A stretch of 64,000 nucleotides of DNA from Oikopleura dioica (taxonomy: Eukaryota > Chordata > Appendicularia > Copelata > Oikopleuridae), in the NCBI GenBank assembly GCA_907165135.1, contig OU015568.1, forward strand, positions 6,270,501 through 6,334,500. The letters run 5' to 3'. The notes under the pieces were generated by a model. The model did no database searches, had not been told where the DNA came from, and saw only the letters and a program-made list of their open reading frames with translations. Each line of letters starts with the position of its first letter. Positions within the stretch are counted from its first letter, which is position 1. The translations under genes and the position numbers were made by a program. Positions 10,601 through 22,900 of the stretch are shown piece by piece.

Positions 10601-12765
10601 TCGAGAATCGTGTTTACGACGCGCGAGAATATATTCCCCGAGCATCGATAACCGAAAGGTAATCTGCAGAAGGCGTAAGATTTCCCACCCCACTGGAAGG
10701 AAGTCTTATACCTATCGCTTTTCTTAATAGGGCACTGCCAATATCCGCTCCGCAAATCAACTGTGGCGAAATACTTGTTGCCCGGTCCAATGTTCGCGAT
10801 CGTATCCTCCATGCTCGGAAGATGATATGGGTCGGATTTGTCGGAGAGGCATTTGTTCAAGCTGTTCTTGTAGTTGATGCAGAAGCGCATTTCCCCAGAT
10901 TTCTTAGGGATTGGCAGAACGGGGCTATTAAACCCTTTCTGGTCCTTGATCTCTTCTATTATTTTCGTATCGAGCAGTTCGGAGATGTGATCAGTGACCT
11001 GGCCATGAAAAGCTTGCGGAATAGGGTGTTGACTGATGTTTCGACTCGTACCATCAGTCGGGATTTCGATCTCGAATGGGAATTCACCCATTTTTTGACC
11101 GTCGCAGCCGAATCTGTCGTCGAAATCCAAACACAGCTCGGCGACCACCTTCTTTTGCCCCGGGTCGGCGTTTGCTGGTAGGGTAATTCCGAGTTTTTGC
11201 TTCGCTAGCTGAATGGGGCACCTGGCTGCGTTCTTGTTAGGTGCGTCCAGCTTTGGGACTTTTGGTGGCGGTTGAGTGCGGGATCGATCGCTATCCTTGA
11301 CCGCTGATCTAGTAGTCAAGTATTTCTTGATTTTGGTCCGCTTCACTCCGTCCAGCTTCACCACTTGAGTCTCAGTTTGTGTGAAGGCTTCGTTGTAGCA
11401 AAATGAGAGAGTACGATTCTTATTGTCGACTGTGAAGCTGTCCGTCATCGCATTCTCTAGTATATCGCGGCCCAGTAGACTTGGGTATTTACTGCCTGGC
11501 ATAATGGTGAGATTCAGGGAGAATGCAGGGCCACCATTGAATGATAAGCGGCAGGGAAGGATACCCATCGGCTGCTCGGCGGGAATATTTGGGCTGAAAC
11601 CGGTGACCTTGAAGGGACAGGGCTTCAGCATCTGGAGAAATTCGTCGGGAACGTAAGCAGCGGACAGACAGGAGGACTCGGCTCCGCTGTCGACTTCCAT
11701 CGATACGTCAAAACTTTTAGAGCCCGTAATGATGGTAGCCGAAGCGAAATAAGCCTTTCCTGGTCGCTTCTTCTTCACTGTGTAAAAGTGAACGTCGAAT
11801 GGTTGGAAATCTTCAACGTTCTTAGTCGTATTTATCTTCTTGGATTCTGGTTGTTTATCGTCTTTCCCATCCTTAGAATCGTTGCTGGCGCGCTTAGCAT
11901 TCTTCTTCTTTTTGTTCTTATTTCTGTTGAAGTGCTGGGAGACGGTCGCGCTGTCAACTCGATTCTGTCTTGTGGATTGGGCGAGACGGCAGAGTTCGTT
12001 GATATCGTAAACTTTTGATAGGCTTGGAAGGATTGCGTTGAAAACGTCTGGTTCTTCTTTCCTAAGATTCAAGTACAGCATCATCGTCGAGAATATGTCA
12101 AATATTTCATCGACCCCGGCGTCGGCTGACTTCTCTTGTCGGTAAGAGTTCAAAGTCGCTTGCTTCGCCTCGTTCATCTTTTGCAAGACGTTGGCGGTGT
12201 AGTGTGCAAACGGCTTCGAATGGTCGTATTCGACGTCGAAAACTTCGCTTAGCTTCAGTAAGTAGTGACTCTTCGCGGCGAATGATTTCTCTAGCAGCGC
12301 CTTGGCCGATTTCCAGTCTTGACAATTCAGAAATTCGGTTCCAAGTGAGCGTTCGATGTTCAAGTCGAAGTGGCTGTACACTGCTGCGATGAAAGGCTGT
12401 TCACGTGAAGGTCTGTCGCGGACGTAGGCGCGGTGATAAATGTCGGCTCTGCCCAAGAAGGTGTTGAAAGATGTGTTGCATGCGGCGTCCAGCTTCGGCA
12501 AGTCTTGGACGTGACGAGACCAGGTAGTGGCCACCCATGCTTCTTCTCTCATTGTCGCATTCGTAGAGTCTTTTCCTTGATCGAGCTCGCAGGTAAGAAG
12601 CGTTGTACTGAGCTGTTCTAATTTTACTCTGCTTTCTGTGATCAAGGGCTCTAGGCTTGGCTTTAGTGATTCGTCATTTCGCACTTGTTCTTCGAGGTAG
12701 TTTACTCGATCGTTTATGCTTCTTATTTCGGTGACGGTTTCTAGCAGTGATTTGTTCGCCGCCAT
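7612..12765 (-). CDS. Gag-pol polyprotein of the gypsy element
   Basis: A single 1,717-aa frame. In order: a Gag region (residues 1 to about 330) ending in a Lys/Asn-rich stretch and lacking a CCHC zinc knuckle; an aspartic protease (VDSGAESS, then LLGRDIL); reverse transcriptase with the YIDD active site; RNase H (YTDAS, HTDHRSL); an integrase HHCC zinc finger and a D,D,E core (ADTFSRY, HSDRGTHF, HPQSNAFAERAN); then a C-terminal tail of about 300 residues. Gag and pol are in the same frame, so no frameshift or stop readthrough is needed, unlike many gypsy elements. All catalytic motifs look intact. It acts in retrotransposition. Gag assignment rests on position and basic character only. Confidence 0.93.
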   Translation of the reverse strand: MAANKSLLETVTEIRSINDRVNYLEEQVRNDESLKPSLEPLITESRVKLEQLSTTLLTCELDQGKDSTNATMREEAWVATTWSRHVQDLPKLDAACNTSFNTFLGRADIYHRAYVRDRPSREQPFIAAVYSHFDLNIERSLGTEFLNCQDWKSAKALLEKSFAAKSHYLLKLSEVFDVEYDHSKPFAHYTANVLQKMNEAKQATLNSYRQEKSADAGVDEIFDIFSTMMLYLNLRKEEPDVFNAILPSLSKVYDINELCRLAQSTRQNRVDSATVSQHFNRNKNKKKKNAKRASNDSKDGKDDKQPESKKINTTKNVEDFQPFDVHFYTVKKKRPGKAYFASATIITGSKSFDVSMEVDSGAESSCLSAAYVPDEFLQMLKPCPFKVTGFSPNIPAEQPMGILPCRLSFNGGPAFSLNLTIMPGSKYPSLLGRDILENAMTDSFTVDNKNRTLSFCYNEAFTQTETQVVKLDGVKRTKIKKYLTTRSAVKDSDRSRTQPPPKVPKLDAPNKNAARCPIQLAKQKLGITLPANADPGQKKVVAELCLDFDDRFGCDGQKMGEFPFEIEIPTDGTSRNISQHPIPQAFHGQVTDHISELLDTKIIEEIKDQKGFNSPVLPIPKKSGEMRFCINYKNSLNKCLSDKSDPYHLPSMEDTIANIGPGNKYFATVDLRSGYWQCPIKKSDRYKTSFQWGGKSYAFCRLPFGYRCSGNIFSRVVNTILDSSPTRKKMLSYIDDIVCFGKSFSCYYNTLRNLFIALRKFNAKLKGEKCSFLQSEAHFLGRIINEEGIKPDPAQVSALRQMKPPRSQKELASLIGSLNWIRGFLETKMGEAISSGCFSSRMKPINDVRNSANETNCFKWTKEADLALKEIQRRLSETPVISFPNFDESFHLYTDASLYAAGGVLLQEYGGRVHLVSAISHTFNKAERKWNTSEKEMFSIVWCCERLEKLLKGRFFQIHTDHRSLIFLHKKKFKNSKISRWQSRLEEFDFHIVYIKGSENQFADFMSRRPGEDDKSLGYDSEFPVGREYEIDKNSPVRVFVPFWNENQFPEKITLSEVKIHKVNVKAIAAPMEIPLVSANYNNILDYQREDSALSAIITFLESGKEPLDIKSLVKDSDHRQSSLLKMEKALFLDNTTGCLMCQFKSGARAVVPEAVKSHFLFLAHDLSGHLGEPRTLERLEDVWWPSFQDDVSNYVHSCVPCLRRKGSAGTRTKPPLGTLRRGKTAGESIQIDFACMPPAGGFKYYLVVADTFSRYTWCIPTRSDTAICAAKALIYKVFLPMDFLPKHLHSDRGTHFCASVIDEMCKLNQIKHTISTAFHPQSNAFAERANRTIKNSLFCMVNSSSGRKTWADCVPHVMRALNSVKNKSTKISPREVWFGRKSTFTHSTGAEMTAETPQVFGLNVGALAKSAEAIVKTAMEAADRAMEHRLKNEPKPRPIPAGAVVYIKRENLTDAKSKKERWVGPLKAVSSNDWVVMVEDKKGQRDFIHREHVVHAAERNHDLRWIDYYEAEYVFPHLTEIVKSKVPQKSPVPTSKPMEKSGSKSHGGRKSSQVASTPMVAMEKPPRSSLSPILESRRRLDMENLGDTTATSILDSSVAPAEPSDRWYSGGTLYETAEDMSADATVISEVAAPDNSHMSVDKHNSTVVEGSATENSKKRTRPKSSPDRQYSAGADPNATLTEVGAAHLPKHTKRAHRETRPVEPLNIGTNSGQSYD

Positions 12766-13264
12766 AGCTCGAAATATATCGGCAGTAAGGGTTTATGGGC
12801 CTTGGATTACCTTTCAGGCCCTCAGAAAATACTGCGACTAAAAGTCGCAATATGATGAGCTGAGGTGCCTTTTGCGCAAACGCCCGACGATTTCTCTGTC
12901 CAGCGATTGTCGAAATTTCAAGGTCTGGTCCAAGGGTCGATTCTTCGTAAACTTCTCTCGATTTTTGGTGAAAAGTGGCGAAAGAATTATGTTTTTCTCA
13001 GTATTTTAGGTTTTCCCCGGCGTGCGTGCGTGGTTGCGTGGGCGCGACTTTCGGCGCGTGGGTCGTGGTGGCGCTCGTGCGGTGGCGCTCGCTCGGGGTG
13101 GTGTTGGTGTGGTGCGGAAAATTCTCTGAGTGGAGTTTCTCCGGCGGCGCGGTGGCGGTTGGTGATTCGGTTCCCCTCGACTCCGCTGACGGCCAATCAG
13201 CGTCCAAGTTGCGAAACTTCGGTTGTCGATGGCGGAAAAATTTATCTTTTCTCCAACGGGACTA

Positions 13265-13275
13265 CTCTGATACCA
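13265..13275 (-). other. Primer-binding site of the gypsy element
   Basis: Minus strand TGGTATCAGAG, one base past the LTR end (...CCCTTCA). It has the TGG start expected of a site complementary to a tRNA 3' CCA end. A second similar site (TGGTGTCAGAAGTGGG) lies on the plus strand at about 13814, after the inverted LTR. Confidence 0.6.
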
Positions 13276-13276
13276 C

Positions 13277-13811
13277 TGAAGGGATCCTAGCTTCTGCTGA
13301 ATCTCCCACTTCTAGCGTAGTTTGCCGTCGCCGACGTATTTTGAGTTCTTCTACATGTGCAGCTACTCCTTCATGTCATCACCGCTCGGACATCACGAAA
13401 ACTTCGCATCTGATTCAAGCTTTTTCCCAAAAAGGGTTTTTAACGCGAATCAGACTGCCTCGACGTTTCGAACCTGCCATGTTACTCATCTTACGCTTAT
13501 ACTCCTGCAAAAATCACACACTTTGGCCTTAGAGGACGTTTCAGTCTCATGGGGGTATTGGGATCTTAGATTCGTTAGACTCCCTCGTCCCCTAAGGTCA
13601 CTTGCTTATCTAGATCGAGCTTTGCTCGGTCGCCGCCGTGTATTTCTCTCCATTCGGTAATTCACGCAGTTCGTGAATTAACCTCTATTTTACTCCAGCT
13701 CGAAATACAGACGTCAAAGATACTTTACTCGTTTTCTTCACTCGTCCAGATATAGAGAGCAGGCAAACTACGCTAGAAGTGGGAGATTCAGCAGAAGCTA
13801 GGATCCCTTCA
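13277..13811. repeat. Rearranged 5' LTR region with inverted LTR copy
   Basis: A 50-nt LTR end (13277-13326) is followed directly by a nearly full LTR in the opposite orientation (13327-13811) whose last 50 nt (13762-13811) are the exact inverse of that first segment. The region is therefore flanked by perfect 50-nt inverted repeats. The junction lies at AGTTTGCC, a word found in related inverted form at both LTR ends. Confidence 0.8.
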
Positions 13812-13831
13812 GTGGTGTCAGAAGTGGGATG

Positions 13832-13883
13832 AAGCAAGTGACCTTAGGGGACGAGGGAGTCTAACGAATCTAAGATCCCAATA
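13832..13883 (+). repeat. 52-nt LTR fragment
   Basis: Matches LTR positions 7254-7305 in the same orientation, from AAGCAAGTGACC to GATCCCAATA. It shows that LTR sequence continues past the inverted copy and abuts the 5' flank of the zinc-finger gene. Confidence 0.8.
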
Positions 13884-14083
13884 GCATGCAGTCGCTGCCT
13901 GCCCTTCGCTCAAGGCTTCGATTACGTTGGCCACATGGTGGAGTCCGAAGATCGACGCCGATCTTGGTGGTGCAGCACCGCCACCTTCTTTTATTTCGAC
14001 TCAAAAGAAAGAATTATCCATTTGCGCCTCATTCTACTAACTACACTCCTTCTTCACGAGTTCTTAATCTTAAAAAAGGGAAA

Positions 14084-15951
<1,868 letters not shown>

Positions 15952-16102
15952 ACGTTCAAATTCATTTCTACAAGTTCAAATGCATTCGTCCCTATATTCT
16001 ACTGTTCCGATTAATCACTACTAGGTTCTTGAAATTACATTTTTCTCGGGTCTGGACGTACTGAAACGTATCTTTCTCGAAATACTATCATCTACTCAAT
16101 TG

Positions 16103-16108
16103 AATAAA
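16103..16108 (+). terminator. Poly(A) signal AATAAA of the zinc-finger gene
   Basis: AATAAA about 150 nt past the zinc-finger gene's stop codon and only about 45 bp from the poly(A) signal of the convergent peptide gene. Confidence 0.6.
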
Positions 16109-16153
16109 CAAAGTGATATTTCTTAAAAAATAAAGATTGACGAAATTTTACTA

Positions 16154-16159
16154 TTTATT
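16154..16159 (-). terminator. Poly(A) signal AATAAA of the 16.2-kb peptide gene
   Basis: AATAAA on the minus strand starting only seven bases past the stop codon of the peptide gene, implying a very short 3' UTR. Confidence 0.55.
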
Positions 16160-16165
16160 GAAAAA

Positions 16166-16384
16166 TCAGCAGTTGAAACACTTGATGGTTGAAGTTTGGG
16201 GCTGAATCTTGGCCATGTAGTTGAGAAACTCCCACTGTTCGAGGCTGCATCTTCCTTTGCATCGGAAGCTTTTGACTGTTCCCAGCTTTGGAGCTCCCCG
16301 GTGGCGCTTGAAAGTGAGGTGCTGGTCGAAGTTGATACCGAAGGAAGAGGAAAAGAAAGCGGCGATGAAGGTTTTTATTCTCAT
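16166..16384 (-). CDS. Small secreted basic peptide
   Basis: Single exon, 72 aa. Residues 1-16 (MRIKTFIAAFFSSSFG) form a likely signal peptide. The mature part is basic (LTFKRHRG) with four cysteines: C-KGR-C near the middle and C-FN-C at the very end. A TATA box lies about 30 nt upstream of the start codon, so the 5' leader can be only a few bases. It has the same architecture as the genes at 493-723 and 39971-40207, but sequences are not obviously homologous. No family is recognised. Confidence 0.6.
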   Translation of the reverse strand: MRIKTFIAAFFSSSFGINFDQHLTFKRHRGAPKLGTVKSFRCKGRCSLEQWEFLNYMAKIQPQTSTIKCFNC

Positions 16385-16413
16385 TTTATGGAGAGAGCTC
16401 GGTTTGGAGCTGG

Positions 16414-16421
16414 TTTTTATA
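16414..16421 (-). promoter_or_regulatory. TATA box of the 16.2-kb peptide gene
   Basis: TATAAAAA on the minus strand, 30 nt upstream of the ATG. With normal spacing, transcription would start almost at the start codon. Confidence 0.65.
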
Positions 16422-16568
16422 CGAATGATGATGGCGCTATGAGGAGCACTTACTTACGGTGCGAATTCATGCCCGACAGATGCTGGACGTCTTGATAGTT
16501 TCTCACTATGAATCATAAACGGTGATTACCATACATAAAAGAACTGATCGTATCACAATTGAGTATCT

Positions 16569-16574
16569 TTTATT
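16569..16574 (-). terminator. Possible poly(A) signal of the BK channel gene
   Basis: AATAAA on the minus strand about 400 nt beyond the BK stop codon. Other A-rich words occur nearer, so this choice is uncertain. Confidence 0.3.
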
Positions 16575-16972
16575 TTGAATAATATACAAGAATATATAAA
16601 TTATATGCACCAACAGTTCTCCATCTCGAGATAAGTTTTTTCTTTCCGCCGCTGAGTTTTGAGTTGCTGTGTTTTGGTGATTTTTTGGTTTTTCTCCAAA
16701 GTTGAACTTTTTCTGAAACTTTTGAACTTTGTACCTTCATTTTTTCTCCATCTAAAATTTTTAATTAATTTTTAAAGCAGAACACGACGACTGACTCAGT
16801 TGTCTCGTCTCTTGTTAATATTTAGAATATCCTTTTTGGTGAATATTTTATGAGGCATATTATTTTGTGCATATTAAATATACAATAGGAAGTTGTCTTG
16901 TTCAAACATACCGTCTGGAAAAAGGCCCAGTGGCCATTGGATTTCTTTCGGATGGAAAATCGGTTTCATGAA

Positions 16973-19900
16973 CTAAGGGGCACTTCTAGACTGCAGTGGT
17001 TGTTGGCGGCGGAGGTGCTCGAACTCTCTTTCGTAACGGTGTGTAGACTTTGATTGGCAATTACAGGATTGGCGGAGGAGGAGGCGGCGGGACTGCTTGT
17101 TCCATTACCAGTACAGTAATCGAACTGCATCAGACAGAAAACCAAATCCGAGCTGAAAGCAAAAATTTGAAAAAATCAACAATTTCGAACCCTCAATATC
17201 AGATTTCAATTTTGCAAACGGCCTCTGTTAACCCTCTATCACCTCGTATATCTATTAACGACGGCAATAATCGATCCCTTAGGATCCTACCAGGAAGCCC
17301 CTGTATGCATGACTGTACCTGACAAGAGGAAAATCAGGTGTTGGGGCAGTAATGACATATCTTTTGAAGTAGGGTTGGCTACAGGCGACGAAACATCCCG
17401 GAATCTGAAAAATGGAATTGAATTACAATTAATTGATCGGCTGCAAATTGAATTGCAGAATCATTGCTTTACCTGTAGATTCCAAAGCAGAGCAAGTTGT
17501 ATTGCTGTAAGGCTTTAGTGAATAAGTCGCCATATCGACCGCCATCGCCGAGTTGGGCGAAGGGGCCGTCGAATAGCGCCAGCTGGGCAACTCGACAGCG
17601 ATCTCGGTTGGCCAGTGTTTGATCTAAATAATTATTCAAAATTGTTATCCAAGATCTGTCTAGAAATAGAAATACGCCCCTTGCATAAAAATATTATATA
17701 AAAAATGTGTCTCTCTGGCGATGAATAATTAAAATCGGGGTCAATCTCATGGAAACTGGCATAAAAATGACTTACCATTTGATGGACCGGGAAGGAGAAT
17801 CCCTCCTTCTGCCAGAATCTCTTCGAGATCATCAGTCGCGCCGCCCGTGATCATCGTGCGGATGAGGGTCAACGCGTCAGAGTTAAAATAAGTGGCTGAG
17901 ACGAGCGAGTCCAGGACAGAAATTGCGAAGGCTGTTCCACAGGCGAATGGTTGAGTCAGATAGAGCTCCGTTTCCGGGTCTAAAAATGGGTTACGAGTGG
18001 CTTTTTCGGTTTCCATACCATCGTCATCATCTTGGTCGAGAAATTGGACATTGGAGTCATTTACAAGCTCAGTTATCATGGGAATTGAATAGCCAGACAC
18101 AGCTCTCGTTCCAGGAAATCGCATCGACTGAAAAAATTACATTACTCAAGATATTCTAATGTCCATTAACCTTAATATTTAGTGACGTAAGGATGGATTC
18201 TCTATCCTGCAGCGACGGATCCTCCATCATCTGTCCGCCGGCAAAGTTGATAATGGTCGATCCGGTGTTGGAGTGAGAGCACAAAATGACACACATGTCG
18301 CACAGATTGACACCAACTGCTCTCAAGTCGGTTCTACTCAACGGCGAGCCAGGCAGAACCAGGAGCTTTGGAAAGCAGGTCAGCGTCTCCCACTCTTTCT
18401 GAATGTATTTGACGTCTCCAAGAAGCACGATCGTCTTGAGCTCGTGGTAGTGGAAGTTGGAGGCGCGGAGAGGCATGACGAAGTTGCGGAGGCCAAGTAA
18501 GGGAGTATCAGCACCAACACCTATTTTTCGAAGATGAATGAATGAATTGAGAATGTAAAGAGGATAGAGGATAGATTATAGACAAATGGTGAATATTCGA
18601 ATATGAAGGTAGAATCAATGGGGCATATAATCTAACGTACCCCCCCCCCTAGCTCGCTCACATTTTGTGAACATTTTTCCCTTTTTCGCTTAGTTAAACT
18701 CCAACAAGACCCCCCTTGGTCGCTCGCTTTTTGTTACCAAGATCCGTTGGTCGCTTTCCTTCTTTTGCATTCTACGACCCCTTGTTCGCCCTCCTTGGTT
18801 TCGACGGCGCACCTTTGCTCGCCCGCCTTTCTCCGTCATTTATCCCTTGTTCGCTCCTGAAGCCCCGCGAGAACGCTTTATAACGCGTAGCTCATTTTCT
18901 TTTTCACTTTTAAAAGGCTTTTTAACTCGTAGAATGGTCTCAAAATTCGATTTTCATGATTTTTTCCAAGCAAACTTATTTTTTTTTATGCTCTTTCACG
19001 TCCATTTTGACAAATTTTCATATCTTCTTAAGGGTACTACCTTCGATTTCCCCAACTTCAGCCTTGAATAACTTGAATAAGAAGAAATTTTGACACTCCA
19101 TTTTAAGTAAACATAAGTACTCGAAATACATGGATTGAAACTTTGAGACTGTTTTTATAAAAAATCAAATGCCATTTTCCTCGAGAGTTGCAAATTTTGA
19201 TTAATTTTTCCGAGCTGAGCTGAGCTGACCTGACCTGCGAAAAAATTTCTCTGAGCTGAGCTGAGCTGAGCTGGCCTTTTTCAGAGGTCATTGAGCTGAC
19301 CTTTTGTTTAAGAGAGTTGAGCTGAGCTGAGCGGACCCTAATTAGAGCTGAGCTGAGCTGTTTTTACTGTTTTTGGTAGTAAAATTGTATTCAAATCATT
19401 GAGCTGAGCTGAGCTTAGCTAAGTGATAATCGTCTGAGCTGAGCTGAGCTGAGCAGAACTTCTTGCTCGAAAATAATGGAGCTGAGTTGAGCTGAGCTGA
19501 GTGAAAATTGTCTTAGCTGTGCTGAGCAGATCAGATCATTTTCCAAAATCACTGAGCTGAGCGACTGCTCAGCTCACTCAGCTCAGCAAATTTGCAACTC
19601 TGGAACCAGTGTCAACATGAGGATTCGACTATTTTGAGTATAAATGTACATATAAAGTCAAACTATCAAGTTTACGGCATAATACAGCGTTGCTACAAGA
19701 TATAAAAATTTAACTGGACGCTTTAAAAAGAGGAAATGAAGTTTAGTTACTGTCAAAATATTCATGAAAATGAAAAATATAGTTCCCTATGAAAAGCTTG
19801 AGTCGAAAGTACAGTAAGAGCTGTAAGAGCGACCCAAGCCGAGCTAGGCTTTGGCGGTCTCGCGGCGAACAAGGGATAAATGGGTGAGGAGGAGCGAACA

Positions 19901-22900
19901 AGGGCGCGCGAGGTAAAAAGAAGGATGGCGACTAATGGAGCGCGCTGAAACAAGAATGAGAGCGAGCAAGGGGACTTTGATAAAATTTAACTAAGCGAGC
20001 AAGGGAAAAATGATCACAAAATGTGAGCGAGCTAGGGGGGGGGGGGGGGTACGTTATCATATGCCGCATATCGGATAAAGTATTTTGAGCGTTACATAAT
20101 GCTTGCAAAACAAGCTGACTCAGTAAATGATAAAAATAGACGAAGACAAAAGGTCAATTTCACGAACCTGGAAGACAAACAACAATGTGCCCCTGCAAGT
20201 TCAACTGGGCACACTGCTCCTTGGTGAGCGTCGATTCAGATAAACGCCTCGGCTTGGACCAATGAAACATGCCCGTCGAGTCGTAGCGCATGTCTTCTTT
20301 GGCAACTTCGTCGAACTGATGCTTGACGACTTTTGCTGAGTTGTTGCTGCTGGTGTTGAGTCCTCCATACGCGTTCAAATGCTTCGTCAAGCTGTTTGAG
20401 TTGGTGAGAGCAGGGCGAGGCACAGAGTTCGAGTTGACGTGGTTGACGAATTTGAAGCCGTCAGAACCGTCGCCAAGCTCGTGCTCAGAACTCTGCGCTT
20501 GAATCTAAAAAGATAAAGGATGATTTTAGGTCTTTTTTTTGGTCACATGACAAATTTAAATCTTTGAATAATGAATTATACTAATGGAAAAAATGACGTA
20601 ATAAACGATAACTTTGCTCATGAATTTTTCAAGCAAAGAAAGTAGGAAACTTTGTTACCTGATGATTATCCGTGTATGATCTGGCATTGACTTTGATGTT
20701 GTGCGGGCAGTTGCAACGGCGGATCTCTTCCAAATCCGTCACATCAATGTGACACCGTGCGCACCACACGTTCGCCCGTTTGACCTCTTTCGCGCTCTCC
20801 GCAACGAAGAATCCAAGACATCCGGGCTTGAGAGTAATCGCCGATCCTGGGTTGATCAGTAGTTGCTGCCCGCCGCCTGGCTTCGACACCTGAAACATTC
20901 CAAGCTCAATATTGACTCTCGTTTACGATCATTTTTTTTTGACGCGCTGTTTACGGTGCCGGATTTTGTGGGTAACCGCAGCAAGCTGGATCCAGTGGAT
21001 CTACTAACGAGCATCCGTCTAATTAATATTGATGATCGATCGGCGACACAAAAAAAAATAATGGAAAAAACATAATACGAAGAAACCACCACGGTTGTGG
21101 TAGCGCCGCAAACTTAATAATCCGCCTTGACAGGTTGAGTCAATTCAAGTTCAAGCAAAATTACTTTTGAAGATTTTTGCTGACTTTTCAATAAAGATAA
21201 GCGCCTGTCTAAGTGAATCAATGTAGGTCAAAAAAATTTGACCAAAAAATTGCCAAAAATTTTGTCCAAAATTAAAAAAAAAACTCCGGAATGAAAATTT
21301 ACCTGAACAGCAATGAGCAACAAATTCAACTTCTGGTAGCAAATTTCGCAGACTCTCGGAAAACTCAGCCCAGCGAACGAATAAGAAAGTTTTTCCGTGT
21401 ACATTTCTGCCCCGACTCCGGCCAAATAATGCTTCTGCCAGGAGTCTTCGTCAATTTCGATCGTCGATCGCATCGAAAATAAGTTCGCCATAAGAGAACT
21501 GAAGCCAGGAGCCAGGCAAGACTAAAGAAGAAAAATTAGTACGTCCCGACGTTCGTGTGGTAAAAAGAAACGATAAACGAGACCAAAGGAGTGATAATCG
21601 GCCACTTTTATGATTTAACGCGAGAGCTACTGGTAGTAATTTTTTGGCTTACCTGCGCGATGAAACCGAGCTTCAACTCGGCCAGGCAAATTACTGAGTC
21701 GCCCATTGCAGCCGACCAGGAAGGAATGTTGAGCAAATGAGCCTGAAGAAGAATTATCAGAGGATACCTAGTACATATGGATATGCATTTGCCGCGGGCA
21801 GACTGTGTCTACGACGATTAGACGAATAATCTGCTGGATTATTGAATGAAAAAGGGAAGGAAAAAAAGAAGGAAATCGACGTCTTTTCATCAATTCGGCG
21901 GCCGAGGACTGACGGGATTCATAAATTAAAAGTGTCTCGCACTTTCTTCGTCAAAAGAAATGATTCTGGGAGATCAAAGAGGGGGATTAAGGACGACTTA
22001 GTGATTTGTGGCAAAAGTTTGAAGTGTACCTTGTTGTGATGCGCAAGGACTTGAATAATTATTCGCGCGCGGGGTGAGTAGTTCTTGATCGAAATGACAC
22101 GCATGATGTTTGAAGCGTCTTCGATGTCCGCATCCTGACAGTATCTGAAAAGAAAATGGGGGTTACTTGGAAACAAAGAGGAAAAGGGGTTCATTTCGAA
22201 CAGTGACGTCGCCACTTACTTATTCGCCAGAATCACACACCCATCTGCTTCTTCCATCTTAACACGTGATAAATCGTTCGAATTGAGGACCGATCCTTCG
22301 AAGAATTCCACTTGTGTAAAGTGCCGTTTGAAAAGCGCTTCGAGCTCGAGATTCGGCGGTACCACATGAATGAAAACGACTTCTACATTGACATCGTCTC
22401 GATCTTTAGGAAACAGGGAAGAGATGGTCGAATTAGCGATTTTATACCTTTGTGAAGAAAGTCTTTCAAAAAGTACGAAACGGATTCGAGCGTAATGTGG
22501 CCACACACGATGAGATGCTTTCTTCCGGAAACGGAGGTATAACTGCCGCCGTACTTTTTGCGATTGCCCATAAGCTCGATGATTTCCGGCACATACGAGG
22601 CAAACATCGCCAGCCCACCGAAGATGAAAAACACCATGAAGAAACGGCCCAGCGTCGTCTACGAAATACCATCATTTTCCATAGTAATAATATTTACAAA
22701 ATCGTAAATTTGTCGAAAATATAAGTTATAGGCTATTAATCCGGATTACAAGATTTCAATCTTGGGAAGAGAAGCAATAACTTTCATTTATGAATTATAA
22801 ATGAAAAAAGAGACTTTCTACGGCTAGTGAACTTTATAAAAGCAGTCTTTTATAAGATCAGCTCTAAAAAAGACGTATTTTCTTGGGCAATTTAGTAATA

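Larger units (their letters stand above)
7051..13811 (-). mobile_element. Ty3/gypsy LTR retrotransposon, coding strand minus
   Basis: A near-complete element with one uninterrupted gag-pol frame, a 3' LTR at 7051 to about 7545, a leader of about 500 nt (12766-13264) and a primer-binding site next to the 5' LTR remnant. The 5' LTR is not the expected direct copy: only its terminal 50 nt (13277-13326) is in the right orientation, and a nearly full LTR copy follows inverted (13327-13811). The compared copies differ at only a few positions, which points to recent insertion. No envelope frame is present between pol and the 3' LTR. Larvacean gypsy elements are known as Tor elements; assignment to that group is inference. 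Confidence 0.9.

Noticed and set aside
7620-12621. Many plus-strand open frames within the retrotransposon
   Set aside because: They are antisense shadows of gag-pol without motifs.
19200-19600. CRISPR-like array of short repeats
   Set aside because: Repeat lengths and spacers are irregular and the host is an animal; it is a GAGCT satellite.
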